DNA of 64,000 nucleotides from Yamadazyma tenuis (GCF_029203305.1 NC_089467.1:930001-994000); one strand, 5' to 3'; counted from the stretch's first letter, positions 46,448 through 56,663 are shown. Notes: generated from the letters alone by a model not told the origin. Numbers and translations are program-made.

Positions 46448-48256
46448 ATGAAATACGCTCCGTTCTTCAAATACTTGGCGGCTGTTCTTTTCTTCACCAA
46501 CTCGGTGTTGGTGTTGTTGGTATGGAACTTTCCAGCTTCCTCTCCCTCCCAGCCCATGACTCAACTGAGTTCAGATGTTGGTGCTTTCGAAAATTATCAA
46601 CAACATCCAATTGACCTTGCCAATGCTTCGGCCATCGTCAATGCGGTTCAAGGGGCGTTGCGACAAAAGTCCTCCAACATCCAACCGGTGGGAGTGACCT
46701 TTATTCCTGCTTATATTCCTCCTAATACTCGTTTGTACCACTCTCGTGGAGACGGAAATATTCCTAAACTGTTTGAGTGGGTGGCATTCGACTATGAATT
46801 CAGCTACAATTTCGCCGGGTTTTCTAGGCGTATCAACTCCACTGATTCACATAGGGATAGAAGAAATGGCCCTGCCCATTTACTTACGTTCAAAAATACT
46901 AAGGCTTTTGATAAGGTGATTTTCTTGGATGGGGCATCTGCTGCAAAAATCGTTCCGGAAATGGACCAGCAATTGATTCTATCAAATGGGACACAAGAGT
47001 TGGGATGGTTCAATGAGAGAATTGCGGCTGATAAAATATGTAAGTGGGGAAAGAAGTTTGGTTTACATGGTTTCATTCGGTTGGAAATAGGATATGAAAT
47101 GGTGCTATGTGATTTTCATAAGGACTTGAAGCTTATCTCAAATATCACTCTTCCTTACGCCAACGACATGCTTGGATTCCCCGCTGACGACCCTCAATAC
47201 CTTCCTTCACCTCCAGACTGGGCTCCACCGGGAGGGAATGATCCTGGCGATGGACCAGGGGGACCAGGGGGACCAGGAGGACCTCCCAAGCTGGAAGAAA
47301 ATCAATCTCCTTTCTACTTACAAGAAAGAAATCTTGGAGTGCAGGAGGTTGTCGACTACAGTTCATCCTCCTTCAACAGATCTCTTCTTCTCAGCCATAT
47401 TCTGTCTGCAGTGGGGTTTGAGCATGTGCAAATATCTGGATACTCGGACCTTCTTGAAGAAAGAGTGTTACTTGATTTCTCCAACATGGTTACGCCGTTG
47501 AATAAAACATATATCAACCCAGATCCATACGCAAGAAACATAAGCTACATTTCTCAAGAGATCAAAAACCTGATCATCTACGATCTCGAACGTATCTACC
47601 AACAGCCCACAGACCCGCTGCGCAAAACCAATTGGCAAGCAATTATAAACTTGATGCAGTTTAAGTTTGGTCCATTGTTGGTGAACTTGAACTCGACTTT
47701 ATACGAAGAAGACATAAAGGTTCTAAGTGACAATATCCAAATACTCGCTTTCAACCTCATCAGAAGCCACACAGATAACAATTGGAAGACGGAGCAGGAA
47801 CAAAGACAACATGCCATCAAATCTTTGGTAGACAGTTATGTTTACCATTCGTACCCATTGGTCAACTATGATTCCAACATCTATTCTGCATTATTCAAAG
47901 TGCACAATGAGATCCTAACATTGATTTTCGATATATTCGAGGCATCCAAGAGATATACCAAACAATTATACGTGGATGAGAGTATTCCCACCTATAAAGA
48001 TGAACTTGATACTTTACGAAGCAGAACATCCAAGTTAATGGAGTTACTTAACTGGGCTGTCTTCTACCAGTGCTCTCGTAAATGTAACCTGAATGAAATG
48101 TGTTTTACACCAACATGGGGCCCTGGGCCGTTTGGTGGAATGTTTGAGAGGAGCGATGAAATGTTTGATCATGACGGAGATATTTACCGGATTAAGCACG
48201 AATTGAAATGTGTAAGCTATAAGCTTGCTGCTGAGACACTTCCTCCTCTTAACTAA
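46448..48256 (+). CDS. Type II secretory-pathway membrane protein of unknown function
   Basis: 602 codons. A signal anchor lies near the N terminus (about residues 8-28, YLAAVLFFTNSVLVLLVW) after the short basic start MKYAPFFK, so the rest is predicted lumenal or extracellular. Several N-x-S/T sequons occur. A Pro/Gly-rich linker of three nearly identical 9-bp units (47252-47278, encoding GPG repeats) separates two blocks (about 50-255 and 280-600). The C-terminal block contains cysteines in FYQCSRKCNLNEMCF and CVSYKL, consistent with disulfides. The overall look is of a conserved fungal protein, but I cannot name it. Start ATG 46448 gives the signal anchor directly. Confidence 0.7.
   Translation: MKYAPFFKYLAAVLFFTNSVLVLLVWNFPASSPSQPMTQLSSDVGAFENYQQHPIDLANASAIVNAVQGALRQKSSNIQPVGVTFIPAYIPPNTRLYHSRGDGNIPKLFEWVAFDYEFSYNFAGFSRRINSTDSHRDRRNGPAHLLTFKNTKAFDKVIFLDGASAAKIVPEMDQQLILSNGTQELGWFNERIAADKICKWGKKFGLHGFIRLEIGYEMVLCDFHKDLKLISNITLPYANDMLGFPADDPQYLPSPPDWAPPGGNDPGDGPGGPGGPGGPPKLEENQSPFYLQERNLGVQEVVDYSSSSFNRSLLLSHILSAVGFEHVQISGYSDLLEERVLLDFSNMVTPLNKTYINPDPYARNISYISQEIKNLIIYDLERIYQQPTDPLRKTNWQAIINLMQFKFGPLLVNLNSTLYEEDIKVLSDNIQILAFNLIRSHTDNNWKTEQEQRQHAIKSLVDSYVYHSYPLVNYDSNIYSALFKVHNEILTLIFDIFEASKRYTKQLYVDESIPTYKDELDTLRSRTSKLMELLNWAVFYQCSRKCNLNEMCFTPTWGPGPFGGMFERSDEMFDHDGDIYRIKHELKCVSYKLAAETLPPLN
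47252..47278 (+). repeat. Tandem 9-bp repeat coding for Gly-Pro-Gly
   Basis: Three tandem units of GGACCAGGG (the last ends in A) within the linker of the secretory protein. The length of 27 bp keeps the frame. Confidence 0.8.
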
Positions 48257-49306
48257 GGTTCTTGCCACCTACATCTATGTGTTATAATATTTCTTCTCGC
48301 GGGTATATAATCGTCTGAATATCACAAAAACTGCCACCCATTCCCGCAAATGGAACCAGTAGAGTTCCTTTAAGTAGGACTCTTGATTTTAGGAAGCAGC
48401 AGAACGACATTTCATTTACATGCGCATACTCCAAAATCAAAACCTTTGACCTGTAAATTCAACCTAGTAAGATTCTCTACCCCCAGTTTATAGTTCCACC
48501 AGATTTAAAGCCATACAGCCACCTAATTTCTGAACCATACACCTGAAGAAATCTGACCCACAAATCCATTGGCACAAATATACTAACCTTCTACTCGGCC
48601 CAATGTTCACCCATTTTGCAGCCACTTGGGCTGAGCCGCATAATTATCATCTCGCAAAGTCACCGGTCAAGACGCCCTACAAGTTGCCTAGAAACCTTGC
48701 CACCTTTTGTTATACTCGTATGCAAGGCTACAGAAAATCATATCATCTGCAACAATAGACGAACCCAACACATTTCGTATTAAAAAACCCCTTGGTGCTT
48801 TCGCATGCAAGAGGGTTTCTAGCCCCTAGCGATCGTCATCTCCACACCAAGAGATTTACACCACCAGCAAAGGTAAACTCCGGACCGGTTGTCGCCTCAC
48901 GTAAACTCTACGATCATCGGGTCTCTTTGTAACCACTCATTGACTGGTACGTTGGTATGGAAATCCTTTGTCGGTGCACGGGGTTCTGTTCGCCTAGGTG
49001 GAAAAATTAATATCTGCTTGTTTAGCAATCATGACCATTAATTTTAAGGACCGGTCAAACCGGAGCCAACCCACAAAAATATTTTTTTAGAGAACGTACT
49101 GGTTAGGATGTGTGTGTAACCAGAACGCAATAAGCCAAGGCAGTGCTTCAAGTGGAAGTTATACATTGTTAATACATATATACAAATTGAAACAAGACTG
49201 GCACCAACCAGTCAAGGGAAAAAATTAAATGAAAAGAAAACCGGTATTTAACATGATAAGCTCCATAAGCTTTTGTGTGATTGTGATGTGTGAATATGTA
49301 AGGCCA
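48257..49306. other. Long convergent intergenic region, possible ncRNA
   Basis: About 1,050 bp between two convergent genes, so no promoter is required here, yet it is far longer than other convergent gaps in this window (about 2-70 bp). No long open frame is seen. It contains GGACCGGT twice (48882-48889 and 49048-49055), a CCGGT-CAA-ACCGG hairpin (49051-49063), and a run of seven T (49082-49088) shortly after it, which could end an RNA polymerase III transcript read on the plus strand. I find no match to U snRNA, 5S or RNase P/MRP from memory. Confidence 0.35.
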
Positions 49307-50122
49307 TTAAATCAGAATTTCGTCACTCAAAGAAAAGTAGCTCTGAGATGGTTCGCCATGGAAACAGTAATTCTGTAAAATGGTTTTGTAGTCGGTACTG
49401 ATAAACTTATTGAGAAGCAGATCCACGTACTCAGTGTCAAGGTAGCCCCCTTCTGTACTAGACTTTTCGGAGACCTCCGTGTTGTAGTCATAGTCTATGT
49501 CATAGTTCAAGTCAAACACATGTCTATCCAAGTCATGATGTTGCAAAGCACTTGACACCGTCACCTTGTAGTTAGAACGGTTGTTATTATCCCAGTAGAT
49601 CTGGTTGTTGACCTTATAACTCAACACAAACTCGAAGTCCTTCGTGACATTAAGAGGCATTTCGAACTTAAACTCATCGTAGTCCCCAACGGACCTGGTA
49701 TACTTGAAATTAGAGTTGAAAAGAATTGATGTTTGCCAGTGATTGAAGGTTAGCTTTAATTGAAAGCTCTTTTCGTAACCAAGGTTCAAACAATAAAAGT
49801 AACCCACAAGTTTATTGTCATAATAGTTGATGGACTTTAGATGGACGGGGTTGTGCGATGTGGCAGATGTGTTGATATTGTGGGACTTAATAAAGTACTG
49901 ATACTGTGGGTTGGGGTCTGCGTAGAACGGATTGGGGGAGTTGAACGGACTATCCAGTGGTGACTGGTTGGGGGAGTTTTTGCGGCTGATACTCAGGGGA
50001 CTCTGTGTTCCATCAAAGGTTTTGATGTCTAAGAAATTATTAAAGGAGACATTCTTGGTAAGTGCAGGGCGGGACTTCAAAGATGACTTGAGGATTTCTC
50101 CACTCTTCTTTCTGATCAACAT
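49307..50122 (-). CDS. Protein phosphatase 1 targeting subunit with CBM21 domain
   Basis: 271 codons. Near the N terminus, RPALTKNVSFNNFLDIKTF contains an RVxF-type phosphatase-1 docking motif (KNVSF, about residue 25). A Ser/Asn/Pro-rich linker follows. The CBM21 carbohydrate-binding domain spans about 95-200, with GYFYCLNLGYEKSFQLKLTFNHWQTS and a QIYWDNNNRSNYKV end. This layout defines Gac1/Pig1/Pig2-like subunits that bring Glc7 to glycogen synthase. The protein is much shorter than S. cerevisiae Gac1 (793), so it is better seen as the compact form of the family. The long upstream region suggests complex regulation. Confidence 0.85.
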   Translation of the reverse strand: MLIRKKSGEILKSSLKSRPALTKNVSFNNFLDIKTFDGTQSPLSISRKNSPNQSPLDSPFNSPNPFYADPNPQYQYFIKSHNINTSATSHNPVHLKSINYYDNKLVGYFYCLNLGYEKSFQLKLTFNHWQTSILFNSNFKYTRSVGDYDEFKFEMPLNVTKDFEFVLSYKVNNQIYWDNNNRSNYKVTVSSALQHHDLDRHVFDLNYDIDYDYNTEVSEKSSTEGGYLDTEYVDLLLNKFISTDYKTILQNYCFHGEPSQSYFSLSDEILI

Positions 50123-51254
50123 TCTGTTTGAGATATGTGCTACCAGAGCTGGGGAAATGAAAGTATCACAGGAAGTGAAGAAGTATATATAATAGACAAA
50201 AAATATTACTCAAATGCAATGAGGCCACTATTTAACCCTTTTGCTAAAATGTGGTCGCCTGAGATAAAGTGAAAAACTTTTTTTATTTATTTACCATCCC
50301 TTTTTTTTTTTTGTAGGCCACTTTTATTTCCAGTGTGGAGACGAGTGGAGGCGTCACTTTAAAGGTGCGTGAGGCGGTTAGGATCCACTCTTCCAAGATG
50401 GGAGTTGGACAATGAAAGGTTCATCTTGGGTGCAACCAACAAATTCAAGTAATTGAAGTGTGGCACTTTGTGACTCCGAGATCCGCATTTTTGCCATAAG
50501 GTGATTCTCAAAAACCGTATGTTATTTGTGGTGATACTCTACATAATCTTTGCCTCACAGTTTCCCACTTCCGGTCTTTCCCCAGATTAGGTGGTGTATC
50601 ACCCCTTGATCGTCTTTGGGAGATCAAGTTCTTCCCCATCTGCTTCCCCAGAAACAGAATTTTCTTCTCAATAAACTTAAACCCTTCCAATTTCAAGACG
50701 CGGTGCCTCTAGCAATTACTTCTAATTTAGGTAAATTGGGCGCATCCGCCTTAACAACCATCACCACCATCTGCAATGGAATCAGAGATGTACATGTCGC
50801 TTGTGACATATTGAAGCACTGTATGGATGTTATCGCTACGTTTGTGTTCGTGTTTGTGTTTTAGTTTGTGTGTGTTGCTAGTGGTAGTCTGGCAGGTTCT
50901 CGAGTGTGTATTTTAAAGATGATAACCTTATTTCCGCGTCTCCCTTTTTACGCATGACACCAGCCAATGCACTGGGTAACTTGAACCCTGACGTTGCTTC
51001 CACCCCTCTTACACGCTTGAAAACTCTACAACCTTTATAAACAATAGAAGATTGCTCCTGCACTTGTAGGCGATGCTCCCTGGATTTATATTGTTGGGTA
51101 ATGATAGGCGACGCAAATACGGGCTAATAATCTATCTGGGGAGAAGGCTCGGTGTCTGTGCAGGCTTCGCAGCCATGATTTGGCCCAAAAAAAATGTGTT
51201 TATAAATGGGGTCGTGCCCGGAACCCGATGACATGTCTCACATCTATCTACGTA
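50123..51254. promoter_or_regulatory. 1.1-kb upstream region of the CBM21 gene
   Basis: The region lies between the CBM21 start and the GLN4 stop, so most of it is probably the CBM21 promoter. A long T run occurs near 50300-50315. Two adjacent short hairpins occur: GGTG ... CACC (50590-50603) and CTTGATC ... GATCAAG (50605-50628). Short open frames in both directions lack a good start or family match. A small structured RNA cannot be excluded. Confidence 0.35.
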
Positions 51255-53621
51255 TTATACTTTGGCAGAGTCTTCCTTCAACGTGACAATCCGGTTCAAC
51301 ACCAACTTGTCGTCGGTGCTGTCTTTGTCGACACCAAAATATCCCACTCTCAAGGCTTGGAATCTGACGGTTTCGTTACCGGCTGCCTCCTTAATATTAA
51401 ACTCACTCGATGGGTTAGGAACGTTCAATGGAGACTTCTCCTTTACTAGTTCGAACGATTTTTCAACAAGAGCATCTTTGATAATAATCTCACTGTCGGG
51501 ATTGATGTCCTTCAAGAATCCATCAGGGTGAGCTGAAGGATTTTCACTGTGGAACAATTGGTTGTAGATTCTGATTTGATCCACCTTGATCACTTCATCC
51601 TTAGGTAACCATTGGATAAATGTCTTGGGTTTCAGCTTCTTTTCATTATCGTAGTTACAGTGGATCTTGGTAATGTTACCATTGTCATCCTTGACAACCT
51701 TATTGACACTTACGTTGAATGGGACCTTCATTAAACCAACTGGTTGGCCGGGAGCCAATCTGAAATACTCCTTGGATGCTTCATCTCTGTAGTCATCGGC
51801 ATCAATATAGAAGTGCTTTGTGAACGTCAACTTTCTAGATGACAACCCCTTTTGGAATGGGATCTCTACCTCTTCTCTGAAGTCGTCACCAACATTGTCC
51901 AACTCTACCAATATCGGGTGCAACAACATCATCAAACGAGGAGTGGTGGCATCCAAATATGACCTAACAGCACTTTCAAATCTGACAATTTGAATATTTG
52001 TGGTCGAAGTGGTCACACCCAAGGTGTTGATGAACGACAAAATGGCTCCTGGTGGAATACCTCTTCTTCTAATGGCCTCTAAGGTGTACAATCTAGGATC
52101 ATCCCAGCCTCTAACGTAATGGTCATTAACCAACTTAGCAATCTTTCTCTTACTCAACACAGTTCCTGTCAAGTTCAAACGGCCATATTCTCTTTGGGCT
52201 GGTCTATAAACCTTCAACTCGTCACATAACCATTCATAACTTACTCGGCTCAATCTGAATTCAGTCGTGCACAAAGAATGGCTAATGTTTTCAAAAGAAT
52301 CAACCAAACAGTGGGTGAAATCATAGGTTGGATAGATTTTCCATTTGGACCCCGTACGGTGATGAGGCTTGTCTAAAACACGATAAGCTACCAAATCCCA
52401 CATTTGAGGATTTGGTGATTCCAAGTCTTGTTTCATTCTCAAGAAGGCTTCTCCCACTCCGTATTCACCATCTCTCATCTTTCTGAACTCTTTTAAGTTT
52501 TCGTCGACAGTCCTACTTCTGTACTTGGAAGCAAACCTTTCACCTCCCAAAGTTCCATCATCTTTGAGCCCTCTTTGAGCTTTGATTTCCTCTGGAGTTG
52601 AGTGGTCCACGTAAGCTCTTTCAGCCTTGATTAATTCTTCAGCCAAATCGTATAATTCATCAAAATAGTCTGAAGAGTATGTAATCTTCCAAGGAGTATA
52701 TCCCAACCACTTGATAGTTTCTTCAATTTTGGTGAAGTAGATTTCCTCTTCAGCTTCTGGGTTGGTATCGTCGAATCTCAAGTAACACTTACCGCTGTGG
52801 TACGCAGCGTATCCAAAATTCACCATAATAGCCTTGGAATGGCCAATATGTAAGTATCCATTTGGTTCTGGAGGGAACCGTGTGAGAACCTGGCCCTTAG
52901 TGAACTCCAAGTGCTTCTTCATCAACTCGGGATACTTTTGTGGGTTTTCACCGGGTTTGTGCAAATCTCCTAAGAATCCTTCAGTAAACATCGAACGTTC
53001 TTTCTCCACAACACCCTTGTTAGAAGAAGCTCCTGCAGTTGGAGCTTTCTTCTTCTTTTCCTTTTTCACCACGTCTCTGTCGTCTTTAGGACCAATTTTA
53101 GTTAAGAAGTATTCATCAATAATAGGCTTGAACAAGCTTGGTTTGGCCCATTTCAACTCAGAAACCTTTTTCATATCGCCCAACATTTTGGGTAAAATCA
53201 GGTACCTCTTTTCGACGATTTCTGCCTCTATGGCATCCAAACTTTTTGTTATGATGGACTTGACTTCGTCATCACTCAATTCAATGCCCACGCCTGATGC
53301 CACTTCCAACTCTTCATTGGTGGCAGATTCGCCCTTTTCCTTCACGTACTTGGCTGCTTCACTGATTTGCAACAGCAGTTTCAAACGACCGTCTAAGATG
53401 GCGATGACAACCAAATTGATCTTAGGAATATCACTTCCCTTCAACTCAGCTGCCAATGCGTGTAAATTGATCAACTTCTTCTCATCATCAACATGTGATT
53501 CTGGAGATACCGCAGTGATATCTTCAAAAGACTTGCTGACTTTCTTGTTCTTGGTGACATCAGCTGCCCGTTTATCGTCCAAACCAAACTCCTTGAACTT
53601 GGTAATTAATTCAGTTTCCAT
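51255..53621 (-). CDS. GLN4: Glutaminyl-tRNA synthetase
   Basis: 788 codons; S. cerevisiae Gln4 has 809. It charges tRNA-Gln. An N-terminal helical domain (about 1-190, related to GatB C-terminal folds, nonspecific RNA binding) is followed by a Lys-rich linker (KKEKKKKAP). The class I catalytic core carries RFPPEPNGYLHIGHSKAI (HIGH motif, about 254) and VLSKRKIAKL (KMSKS-type, about 485). The C-terminal beta-barrel anticodon domain ends in VTLKEDSAKV. It is related to, but distinct from, GUS1 in the same window. It is divergent from MAG1. Confidence 0.97.
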   Translation of the reverse strand: METELITKFKEFGLDDKRAADVTKNKKVSKSFEDITAVSPESHVDDEKKLINLHALAAELKGSDIPKINLVVIAILDGRLKLLLQISEAAKYVKEKGESATNEELEVASGVGIELSDDEVKSIITKSLDAIEAEIVEKRYLILPKMLGDMKKVSELKWAKPSLFKPIIDEYFLTKIGPKDDRDVVKKEKKKKAPTAGASSNKGVVEKERSMFTEGFLGDLHKPGENPQKYPELMKKHLEFTKGQVLTRFPPEPNGYLHIGHSKAIMVNFGYAAYHSGKCYLRFDDTNPEAEEEIYFTKIEETIKWLGYTPWKITYSSDYFDELYDLAEELIKAERAYVDHSTPEEIKAQRGLKDDGTLGGERFASKYRSRTVDENLKEFRKMRDGEYGVGEAFLRMKQDLESPNPQMWDLVAYRVLDKPHHRTGSKWKIYPTYDFTHCLVDSFENISHSLCTTEFRLSRVSYEWLCDELKVYRPAQREYGRLNLTGTVLSKRKIAKLVNDHYVRGWDDPRLYTLEAIRRRGIPPGAILSFINTLGVTTSTTNIQIVRFESAVRSYLDATTPRLMMLLHPILVELDNVGDDFREEVEIPFQKGLSSRKLTFTKHFYIDADDYRDEASKEYFRLAPGQPVGLMKVPFNVSVNKVVKDDNGNITKIHCNYDNEKKLKPKTFIQWLPKDEVIKVDQIRIYNQLFHSENPSAHPDGFLKDINPDSEIIIKDALVEKSFELVKEKSPLNVPNPSSEFNIKEAAGNETVRFQALRVGYFGVDKDSTDDKLVLNRIVTLKEDSAKV

Positions 53622-53691
53622 CTGTACTTGTCTATGACTAAAAATCCTTGTCAGAAGTCGCGAGCGTCAATGCCCAAGAAGAGCTGCAGTC

Positions 53692-53698
53692 GTGCGCG
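53692..53698. promoter_or_regulatory. GTGCGCG word in the GLN4/MAG1 divergent region
   Basis: GTGCGCG starts 71 bp from the GLN4 ATG and 74 bp from the MAG1 ATG at 53766. It matches the word seen in other short promoters here. If MAG1 starts at an earlier ATG (53634 or 53670) the word is inside coding sequence. Confidence 0.3.
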
Positions 53699-53765
53699 AC
53701 CGCTACTTACCAGTGAATCCCACGCTGACCGCGAAAAACTGCTTACTCTTTCTAGCATTCATCTA

Positions 53766-54722
53766 ATGGCAGTAACGAGACAGGAAGTAGTGACCGTAGT
53801 GAAGACGGCTAAAAAGGTTGTGAAACCAAAGGCAAAAAAGGCAGCCAAACTGAAACGAACTTTGTTTGAAGAGTCCTTGGACCATATTGATATATTACCA
53901 GAACACGCGTTGCCCGCAACCTTTGTAGAATACCATACTCCACAATTCATACAGGGCGTTAAGCACGTTCTTTCGGTAGATCCGAGCTTGTATCGACCTA
54001 TAGTTCTGCAGAACTTTGAGCGGTACAAGAAAAATGTTACCGAGGAAAAGAGAGAAGCTGAAATTATCAAATCCTACTGGTTGAGTCTAATTTCCAGTGT
54101 AATCTCTCAACAGATCAGTGGAAGTGCTGCTGCTGCCATTTATCTGCGCTTCGAGACTCTTTTTGAGAAAGAGCCCAATCCAGCTGAGCTTCTTACAAAG
54201 CTGCATGAGCAGTTACGAGAGATCGGTCTTTCAAACCAGAAAGTTAAATATGTCACACATATAAGCCAAGTGTTTGGTGACCCTGATGATAACTTAACTA
54301 GTTTGAGCTTTTACAAAAGTAATCCTGAAAGTGTTGTAGTACAGGAGCTTACAAAATTGAAAGGAATTGGTGAATGGTCAGCCAGAATGTTCACATGTTT
54401 CACACTCAATCTGCTTGACGTGTTTGCTCATGATGATTTGGGGGTTGCTAGAGGTGCTTCTTACTATTTTAGCAAGAGGCCCGAGGTTTTAAAGAGAGTC
54501 AAGGCGGAGGTCAATGCCAACGAAGACATGAAGCTCCTACTCAAAAAGAAAGGTAAGTTTGATAAGCCGAGCTCAAAGAGAGATTGGGTTCCATACCATG
54601 ACCAATATCTTATTCAATTGGCCAAGGACTTCGCGCCATACCGGTCGCTTTTGATGTTGACCTTCTGGAGACTATCAGCTACGAATATTGAGGTTCTTGA
54701 TGATTCTAGCAAAAAAGATTAA
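53766..54722 (+). CDS. MAG1: 3-methyladenine DNA glycosylase (AlkA/Mag1 family)
   Basis: 318 codons from ATG 53766. In-frame ATGs at 53670 and 53634 would add a basic extension (MPKKSCSRARP...) that could be a targeting signal. The enzyme removes alkylated bases such as 3-methyladenine, starting base excision repair. The HhH-GPD fold is visible: YWLSLISSVISQQISGSAA, the helix-hairpin-helix LTKLKGIGEWSARMF (about 195) and the catalytic Asp in FAHDDLGVARG (about 224). An N-terminal Lys/Ala-rich stretch may serve as nuclear localisation or DNA contact. The stop codon overlaps the stop of the next, convergent gene. Confidence 0.92.
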   Translation: MAVTRQEVVTVVKTAKKVVKPKAKKAAKLKRTLFEESLDHIDILPEHALPATFVEYHTPQFIQGVKHVLSVDPSLYRPIVLQNFERYKKNVTEEKREAEIIKSYWLSLISSVISQQISGSAAAAIYLRFETLFEKEPNPAELLTKLHEQLREIGLSNQKVKYVTHISQVFGDPDDNLTSLSFYKSNPESVVVQELTKLKGIGEWSARMFTCFTLNLLDVFAHDDLGVARGASYYFSKRPEVLKRVKAEVNANEDMKLLLKKKGKFDKPSSKRDWVPYHDQYLIQLAKDFAPYRSLLMLTFWRLSATNIEVLDDSSKKD

Positions 54723-55573
54723 TTGTAAATGCTAACTGCAAATATAACTGCAAGCAAATATATGAAAGTATGACCTTTATGTGTATGTGCAGCGTCTGAG
54801 GTTTCACCACCAATGTTTATGTTCTTCTCTCTCTCTCTTTGGTTATCCTTGATTTTGTTCAATTCTCTCTCAATTTCTTCAAGCCCATAGTCTAATTCAG
54901 TTTCAATGAAACAGGCTAGATCTTGTCTCTTAAATCCTTCATATTTCACCAAGTAGTCCACCAAATCAGGCATTTCAAATTGAGGGTCAAAATTCAACTT
55001 CTTAACCTTCAGGACTGGTTGGTCCCCAAACCTTCTGAAACTATAGTCACTGAATTGGCGACCTGCTTGGGACTCCTGGACCACTCTGTTAGTGAATTCT
55101 TTCAAATTTTCCGGATCATTAAGGGAACCTTCATAGCTAATGAATGATGTTTCAAGTTTAGGATTTGGATCCTTCACTGCCTGTGACAATACCTGCTGTT
55201 GCTTGAAGTTTAAAAACTCTTGGACGAAGTTTCTAGCAGAACTGAGCACAAACTTGGTAGGAACAGAAGATTCAGACGAACTGGTAAAAGTGGATGTCCT
55301 AACCTTGGATTGAGCCACCTTTAAGTCCTCACTCATAGATGGTTCATATTCAGTAGCCTTTAACTGGTTAACAATTCCGTTACTGGATCCTAACTGATTG
55401 AATTTGATAGCCTTGTCTGCAAATGAAACCATGCTCAGCTGCTGTTGTTTCGCTTGCGAATTTGATTCTAAGCTGCTTCTTTCAAGAACTTTGAACGAGC
55501 TCTTGTAGCGTTGAGAAATGGGAATGGAGCAACACACAAGCGTAAAAAGGCAAAGCAAAGGGTATACTTTCAT
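54719..55573 (-). CDS. Predicted secreted or membrane-anchored protein, unknown function
   Basis: 284 codons. A clear signal peptide (MKVYPLLCLFTLVCCSIPIS) begins the protein. The body is Ser/Gln/Lys-rich and has a moderately conserved-looking block (about 150-240, with YSFRRFGDQPVLKVKKLNF and DLVDYLVKYEGFKRQDLACF). A charged coiled-coil-like stretch (EEIERELNKIKDNQRERE) leads to a short hydrophobic C terminus (FIYLLAVIFAVSIYN). This tail could be a GPI-attachment signal or a weak membrane anchor. I do not recognise a family. Its TAA stop overlaps that of MAG1 in the sequence TTAA. Confidence 0.7.
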   Translation of the reverse strand: MKVYPLLCLFTLVCCSIPISQRYKSSFKVLERSSLESNSQAKQQQLSMVSFADKAIKFNQLGSSNGIVNQLKATEYEPSMSEDLKVAQSKVRTSTFTSSSESSVPTKFVLSSARNFVQEFLNFKQQQVLSQAVKDPNPKLETSFISYEGSLNDPENLKEFTNRVVQESQAGRQFSDYSFRRFGDQPVLKVKKLNFDPQFEMPDLVDYLVKYEGFKRQDLACFIETELDYGLEEIERELNKIKDNQREREKNINIGGETSDAAHTHKGHTFIYLLAVIFAVSIYN

Positions 55574-56663
55574 AGCAGTAAAACGATATAAATAGTAATG
55601 ATTGCAAAAAAGGAAAGCCGCAAAACGAGTTTACAAAGTTGCGAATTTTAGAAAAACAGAGAAAGGCAAGGTGAAAAGCATACACCTGCCATTACAGTAA
55701 TAAGAGAAGAGTTGAAAGAACGCCATATTTCTTAGAAGCTGTACCTCCAAATAGGATACCTTATCCATTTGTCAGCTTCGATGGTGCATGGGCAGATAGC
55801 ATCACGTGACCAGCATCTTCGATAGATGAGTCGTGGAAAACGTAAACACAGCGCGATGGATTGTTTCAAAATACAATTTAAGCGAGCGGTAAATTTCTCC
55901 GGTAGCCGCAAGCTAGCAGAAGAGGAAATTATGTCGCAATATGTCGGGCCAAATTAACGAGGCGGTGCGATCGGCCGGGCTCTGACCCATTCACCCTCAT
56001 ACCGGTGCCAATCTCCCTCTTTTTGGCTGAGCATATCATTGGCAAAAGATTAGCTTCAACAATAGGATTGTCCTAGCAACAAATAAATCAAATATAGCCA
56101 CTAGACGCAAATTAACAACACCAGAATTTAACATCCGCCGTACCCGCCGCCGTCCATAACTCTTAGTAAACACCAGCGGACATTCAACCATCATCATTGT
56201 CGGCTGTTGTCGTATCAGTCAGTACCCTCTCCATTTGCGCAGTTCTTAATTTGGATTTTTAGTTGCCCCTTGCCACATATTCGCATACAATACGGGTTAG
56301 GAAGTTTTGGTGCGGCAGCACGACTTCAAAGCCCTTTGAGTCTCAGGGAAAAATTTTAGACATTATTTGTAAATATACTTACACAGAACCTCCATTGAAG
56401 TAATTGGTTTTATCTTGTAACTAGTTCCCAGTACTGTCATTATTGAACGGTTACACGGGTGTTTCTTGATTCCAAATCCAACACTTCCTCATTCGCTTAA
56501 TAAATCTCATACTCCCATTGCATTTTGCACTTCGTTCCAATCGTATTAATCCTTTACGGGTATAACATTTTAGATCGATACCATTAACTTCGGTTCCTTT
56601 TTGCATAAACCTTCATCTTTCTCCTTCGTTGGCCCGAGTTTTTCCTCCTTCCCTCCCCGAAAT
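55574..56663. promoter_or_regulatory. 1.09-kb divergent promoter region
   Basis: The region lies between the secreted-protein gene and the large disordered-protein gene. It has no coding signal. The last ~120 bases before the ATG at 56664 are pyrimidine-rich (CTTTCTCCTTCG, TTTCCTCCTTCCCTCCCC), typical of a yeast transcription start region. GC-rich words (CCGCCGTACCCGCCGCCG near 56137) stand out from the local AT-rich context. A long regulated promoter or long 5' leader is inferred. Confidence 0.4.

Noticed and set aside
50616..51063. Short open frames on both strands in the GLN4-CBM21 gap
   Set aside because: The minus-strand one begins at GTG rather than ATG, and neither has a family match or a coding-like composition.
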